Made by a program: the position numbers and the translations under genes. Shown piece after piece: positions 7,342 through 11,201 of a stretch of 11,201 bases of DNA. The number at the start of each line of letters is the position of its first letter. Within the stretch, counting starts at the first letter, position 1. The notes under the pieces were generated by a model, which did no database searches, was not told the origin of the DNA, and saw nothing but the letters and a program-made list of their open reading frames with translations. The stretch spans positions 1 to 11,201 of the forward strand of contig JBBTWV010000091.1 in NCBI GenBank assembly GCA_038062615.1, written 5' to 3'. This DNA comes from JBBTWV01 sp038062615 (GTDB lineage: Bacteria; Patescibacteriota; Gracilibacteria; UBA1369; UM-FILTER-53-11).

Positions 7342-10300
7342 TTAAGTTGTTGGCTTATAAAACTTTCTTGCTGGTAGGCCCATAACTTCAGATATCTTCT
7401 GCTCACCGGCACGCTGCATAACTCCTACCAAGGCACCTTCAGGAACTCTGCTCACACCAAATTCAATAATGTATTTTGTCATAGCTTCCAGCAGTTTATT
7501 ATCATCTCCCAAAGTTCCAGATTCTGTCACCATCTGATTATAAATAAGAACACTATTGTCCGACCAATCCACCTGTCCATACGCTCTCGAATCCGGCTCG
7601 CCGCTATCAACAAATCTCACTTCCAGTTTTGAGAAGACCTTTGCGTCAGATCCAAGTCCAAGAAAAGAATCAAGCTGATAAAAAAGCGATTGCAAAATTT
7701 GTCTGATTCGATTTTTCCGTTCTTCAATAGTAAGTGGACGCGGTTTTAAATGTTCCTGAGCAGCTCCAAGGCCTACAAAGCCAATCGCCGCAACTCCCAC
7801 TCCTGCCGCAGTCATCAATAATGCCAGGACTCCTATCCCAAAGGCTTCTAATATATCCTTAATATCAATCCTTGTTTCGTTATAATCGGGTTCACTATCA
7901 TCCCCAAATACCAGCTTAAAATTATGGGACCGGCTACTCTCTCCAGAGCGAAAAATATCAGGAGCATCTTCTGGTGTTTTTCCAGCACCAGCCCTTACCG
8001 CTTCACGCACCATACTCGCTCCGGATCCAACGACAGTAACAGCAGTAGCACCCAAGGCAGCAAGAGTAATGACTAAAAGGCCTTTACCCGCTGATTGTGC
8101 CTTTTGACTAAGAGCACGGCCAAAAGGATTTCGCTCAAAAAATGGGACCCACTGCATTTCCAAATCAGAGTCGTGGCGTACTCCACAACCTTTCAGGAAT
8201 CTCTGAAGACTCAAAGAAGTTGCTGACAAGGTTACAAGCCCTTGAAGACGAGCATTCTCACGATGGTCTTTGCGAGTAAAAGTAGAGCGCTTACCATTAA
8301 AAAAATCGGCAATTCCTGCATATTCTCTAAATTCACGAGTATCAAACGTTTCTAAAACTACCTGTGCCGAAGGAATATTTTTACCGGCTGCAGCGCCATT
8401 ATAAGCGGCTCTCCAAGCTCCGCACTGCCTATCAAGTGCCGCTTGCGGAAAACATTCGGCATTGTATTTTTCCTTGGCAGCAGCTACGGCCTGCGCAAGA
8501 TATATATTCAAAAATTCAGATTCAGGAAATGCATCACCTTCCGGGTCACCTCCAGATGAGTTGATACGGCACAACTGCCTATCTAAAAAACGCGGACCGA
8601 GATCCCCACAAGTTGGAACACCTTCAAATAAAGCTTTGCCGAGAACAAAAGGGAGATGGTCACCAAGTCTTCTTAAAACAGGAGCTCTTGAGACAACTTG
8701 GTTATTTTTAGCGTCCCGCTCCTCAGTATGTTTCCAAGGAAGTGATGTACGAACCACATGCTTGAGAGGATCATCATTCTCGGTATCATCCCATCGAGGC
8801 GGTGGTAAAAGAAAATTAAACACCGCGCCAGGAAATCTATATTTCAACTCACCATTGACAAAAACCATGCCCGCCTGGGTCATTTTGGCAGGAGTCAGAA
8901 CGCTTATTCCATCACTCGACGTAAAAGCTACATTACCATAACGTACAGGTTCCAAGAAGTTTACCTCGTCAGTAATTTTAAGGAGATGCTCCGTGATTTC
9001 TATCGGGAGAACATCAGCCTCGCCTTTACTGGAGGTGAGTTCTGAACGAAATCCATCCAATTGGCTTGAAGCAAATCTCTGGGTATCAAAAACAACCGCC
9101 TGACCTCTATCCGCGCCTTCTTCAACCACACGAGTCCTTGACGTCCAATTTTGAGAAGTAAAAGAAGACCCCACGCCACTCAAAGAAAGAGCTGCAATAG
9201 CTTCTGGAAGACGACGCCTGGCTCTCTCATTCTGCCGGTCAGCTCCTCTCATCAAAAGTCTTAAATCAGCGGCATCAATTCCTTTACCGGCATTCTGAAT
9301 AATGACTCGGCATACTTTAGAGACAAGCTCAGGTCGATCACGTAAATCTTGAAGAGTGAAAAAACCTTGTTCTCCAACACATCCAAGATGAACCTCTACA
9401 TTCCCTGGAGAGTTTTCATAATGGGTACGAAGAAGATCAAATAAAGCTTTTTCAGAGCCGGTTCGTTGAATATCTACGGACTCAAGACTCAGAGAAGTCG
9501 TCTCTTCAGACACCTTGGGATATTCCACAACATCGCGATCAAAAAGCACACCACATGCGCGACCCAAAAAAGTCGCCATATTTTTAGAGAAGAAAACCAT
9601 TCTTTTCCCTCTTGTTGGTCCGTCTTGCTGTTTACGAAAAAGTTCGGTGGCATGAGAACAAGTACCAATAACGGTATCTTTACCATACTGACTCTCAAAA
9701 GTTTGCTTAAATTTCACCGCAAGATCTGCCGGACAGTCCCCCTGCAAAATAGGCAGTAAATGCGCAACTTCCCAGCAGTTACTATTATCATCCCCATAAA
9801 AAGAACCGTCGCGTTGGGCTCTCCATTCACAGGTATCTTCTTCCCTCACCGTACGATCAAAAATCAACTTCGCCATACCGGCATTGCATGATCGAGAAAA
9901 AACACGCACCACATGATCATCAAAATTTGGAATAAAGTTTCGATCACGAAGAGTCGGAAGATTGAGATTATAACTAAACAATAATTCTTCTTTGGATGGC
10001 TTATATGTAGAGTAAACGCCTTTTATATATACGCGGTTCTGAGGTGATTTTTTGGCCCCAACTTCGGGCAAAAGCTGGACAACTTGCCCGTCCAATCGCC
10101 GCTCTTCACCTGGCTTATCACTTATTTCTCTATGGCACTGAGCCACAATCTGATGCGGCGCATAATGTAAAAGATTCTGTTTTAATTTAAAAAGTTCCTT
10201 AACAAGATCGGGTGTGAGCGATTCAAAAATCGTTCTGGAGCCTTGTATTCTTACATTATGGGTCAACAAATATTCCAAGTACCATCCATGCCCTTTCTCG

Positions 10301-10806
10301 GGACGCTCTTTATCGTGAATACGCGGGAAAGCTACCGCATCCACCGACCAGTCTCGCGACTGATATGACAACGAGACGCCTCTCCGAACACAGGATAAGG
10401 CTCCCATAATAAGTCCTTCACCGTGCTCACCGACCGCATCTGAATCATCTCTTTTAGTAGGATTCTCCCTAGCTATTTCATCTGCGGGGTATCCACGAGG
10501 ACCATTATCTTCAATGTAAGCCCGACGCACATTTTGAGGAGGTGGCATCTGGCCAAGATGCGCGAGACTCACCCACTCATATTTGCCCTGATTCAAAACC
10601 TCAAACATGACGCCAAACTGAGTGCCGCCAGAATCAGAAGGCAGATGGTTAGGCGCCAAATCAAGCGCCACTCTCTCACTCTGCCAAACCTGATCCTCAT
10701 ATCTTAACTCTTTTGTAGAAGGAACAATGGTTCCACCGACGTGCCTGTTCCACATTGCCCACTCTGCTTTCACAAATTCAGCAAACGGCACCGCAACATC
10801 TTCCAA
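7342..10806 (-). CDS. Large membrane-anchored GHKL-type ATPase (MORC/HSP90/rIIA-like superfamily), novel architecture
   Basis: Predicted ATP-binding protein of 1154 aa. The N-terminal GHKL module (about 40-180) shows a helix with a candidate N-box Asn (N53 in LAPNHLPSDSGGT), the Bergerat D-N-G loop DNGPRGY (100-106) and the glycine lid GEHGEGL (126-132), followed by a VDAVAF strand. At 258-296 the segment VYIKGVYS, LLFSYNLNLPTLRDRN recalls the region after the ATPase in rIIA/MORC-like proteins. The large middle (300-900) is unassigned. Two hydrophobic helices lie at about 909-932 and 988-1016, so the N- and C-termini should share one side, probably the cytoplasm. The last 95 residues resemble a metallopeptidase scaffold with LLEAMTKYI at 1105-1113 where LLHExxH would be expected. 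The start used is TTG (10804-10806). An upstream ATG at 10812-10814 has a better ribosome site but is out of frame, and the reading frame is open back to the TAG at 10825-10827. GHKL assignment is fairly sure; the role is unknown. Confidence 0.85.
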   Translation of the reverse strand: MEDVAVPFAEFVKAEWAMWNRHVGGTIVPSTKELRYEDQVWQSERVALDLAPNHLPSDSGGTQFGVMFEVLNQGKYEWVSLAHLGQMPPPQNVRRAYIEDNGPRGYPADEIARENPTKRDDSDAVGEHGEGLIMGALSCVRRGVSLSYQSRDWSVDAVAFPRIHDKERPEKGHGWYLEYLLTHNVRIQGSRTIFESLTPDLVKELFKLKQNLLHYAPHQIVAQCHREISDKPGEERRLDGQVVQLLPEVGAKKSPQNRVYIKGVYSTYKPSKEELLFSYNLNLPTLRDRNFIPNFDDHVVRVFSRSCNAGMAKLIFDRTVREEDTCEWRAQRDGSFYGDDNSNCWEVAHLLPILQGDCPADLAVKFKQTFESQYGKDTVIGTCSHATELFRKQQDGPTRGKRMVFFSKNMATFLGRACGVLFDRDVVEYPKVSEETTSLSLESVDIQRTGSEKALFDLLRTHYENSPGNVEVHLGCVGEQGFFTLQDLRDRPELVSKVCRVIIQNAGKGIDAADLRLLMRGADRQNERARRRLPEAIAALSLSGVGSSFTSQNWTSRTRVVEEGADRGQAVVFDTQRFASSQLDGFRSELTSSKGEADVLPIEITEHLLKITDEVNFLEPVRYGNVAFTSSDGISVLTPAKMTQAGMVFVNGELKYRFPGAVFNFLLPPPRWDDTENDDPLKHVVRTSLPWKHTEERDAKNNQVVSRAPVLRRLGDHLPFVLGKALFEGVPTCGDLGPRFLDRQLCRINSSGGDPEGDAFPESEFLNIYLAQAVAAAKEKYNAECFPQAALDRQCGAWRAAYNGAAAGKNIPSAQVVLETFDTREFREYAGIADFFNGKRSTFTRKDHRENARLQGLVTLSATSLSLQRFLKGCGVRHDSDLEMQWVPFFERNPFGRALSQKAQSAGKGLLVITLAALGATAVTVVGSGASMVREAVRAGAGKTPEDAPDIFRSGESSRSHNFKLVFGDDSEPDYNETRIDIKDILEAFGIGVLALLMTAAGVGVAAIGFVGLGAAQEHLKPRPLTIEERKNRIRQILQSLFYQLDSFLGLGSDAKVFSKLEVRFVDSGEPDSRAYGQVDWSDNSVLIYNQMVTESGTLGDDNKLLEAMTKYIIEFGVSRVPEGALVGVMQRAGEQKISEVMGLPARKFYKPTT

Positions 10807-10824
10807 AAGATCATGAAGCGTTTC

Positions 10825-11145
10825 CTAACTAAGCGGTGATGCAGACCCAATGGCATCTAACAATACAGGCGGCATCCCAGAACTTACCGCAGGCGAAGCA
10901 TCTGATGAAAAAGCTGGGACTCTTCGCCGAAGTGCACGATACAAATTAAGATTACCGGCCACATAATAAGCTTGTGCTGGTTGAATATCTGACGGACCTG
11001 CTACCGAGGACTGGCTTAATACTCGCTCCATCGCCTTCATCACCTGTACGACATCAGGAGAAGGCGTTTCCCTCCCTCGATGTTGATCCAAAAAAGCTCT
11101 CACTACTGAACTAGATCTTTCCGGCGCTCCTTGGGGCGTATGCAT
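10825..11145 (-). CDS. Small unrecognised protein in the same frame as the GHKL gene, upstream of it
   Basis: This 106-aa reading frame begins at ATG 11143-11145 and ends in TAG at 10825-10827. No family is recognised. It is polar and rich in Ser, Pro, Ala, Arg and Val, with two likely amphipathic helices: about residues 12-22, and 30-45 (DVVQVMKAMERVL). There is no signal peptide. The frame continues without another stop into the 1154-aa GHKL protein, adding only seven codons (ETLHDLL) between the TAG and its TTG start. It may therefore be a separate first gene of the cluster, or the true N-terminus of the GHKL protein split by a nonsense change. The frame runs open upstream of the ATG for about 16 codons, so a slightly longer product with an unusual start cannot be excluded. 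No clear promoter is seen before it. Confidence 0.6.
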   Translation of the reverse strand: MHTPQGAPERSSSVVRAFLDQHRGRETPSPDVVQVMKAMERVLSQSSVAGPSDIQPAQAYYVAGNLNLYRALRRRVPAFSSDASPAVSSGMPPVLLDAIGSASPLS

Positions 11146-11158
11146 AGGCGGGATAGTT

Positions 11159-11190
11159 AAAACAATTTGGTTGAATTGGTTTTTTGTTTT
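11159..11190. terminator. Weak A/T-rich hairpin flanked by T-runs upstream of the leftward cluster
   Basis: AAAACAATT (11159-11167) can pair with AATTGGTTTT (11174-11183), with one bulged G and the six-base loop TGGTTG. On the + strand a T-rich tract follows to 11190; on the - strand the stem itself ends in TTTT. It could end transcription from a gene beyond the window edge, or be part of the leader of the 106-aa gene. The stem is almost all A-T, so it would be unstable. Confidence 0.25.
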
Positions 11191-11201
11191 TGGCTAACTG
11201 A

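Noticed and set aside
8462..8941. A 159-codon rightward frame opposite the GHKL gene
   Set aside because: It lies wholly within the continuous 1154-aa coding frame, and its composition is that expected of an antisense shadow.
10753..10755. ATG at codon 18 as the true start of the GHKL protein
   Set aside because: It lacks a good ribosome site, and the upstream codons (VPFAEFVKAEW) read as a continuous helix. It remains a possible alternative.
10825..10827. TAG recoded as a sense codon in this organism
   Set aside because: The methyltransferase gene also ends in TAG at its normal family length, so TAG works as a stop. Readthrough at this single site remains possible and is reported as a finding.

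Overview
The window looks like a piece of a Patescibacteria (CPR) genome, plausibly from the Peregrinibacteria/Gracilibacteria side. That is an inference from gene content and style, not from a marker gene. The points behind it are dense packing with intergenic gaps of 5-64 bases, start codons mostly without a Shine-Dalgarno sequence, a very large secreted protein opening with the TVGTN..TLTVSGN-type repeats common in CPR surface proteins, and several long proteins with no recognisable family. The genetic code appears standard: UGA, UAG and UAA all close genes, so there is no sign of UGA-glycine recoding.

Region 1 (1-1685) is housekeeping. A glutaredoxin runs leftward off the window edge. It is divergent, with only 22 bases between start codons, from an RlmD/RumA-type 23S rRNA uracil-5-methyltransferase carrying all of its Fe-S, SAM and catalytic residues. 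Region 2 (1686-4437) is one monocistronic 899-residue secreted protein with a signal peptide, a long degenerate repeat region built around Gly-Trp-Asp, and a C-terminal domain that resembles the phage-type self-cleaving chaperone (Peptidase_G2) fold. A good extended -10 promoter lies directly upstream.

Region 3 (4438-6130) begins with a near-consensus sigma-70 promoter that drives two unrecognised cytoplasmic proteins of 359 aa (coiled coil) and 179 aa. Region 4 (6136-11145) is a leftward three-gene cluster, converging on region 3 with only 5 bases between stop codons. In transcription order it holds a 106-aa protein, a 1154-aa membrane-anchored protein with an N-terminal GHKL-type ATPase, and a 398-aa protein with a low-complexity linker. 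The first two share one reading frame and are separated by a single TAG, so they may be one broken gene, a coupled pair or a readthrough product.

The best candidate for an undescribed system is this leftward cluster, perhaps with its convergent two-gene partner. A divergent GHKL ATPase is tethered to the membrane by two helices and ends in what may be a dead metallopeptidase-like domain. No mobile element, CRISPR array, tRNA, rRNA or strong intrinsic terminator was found.
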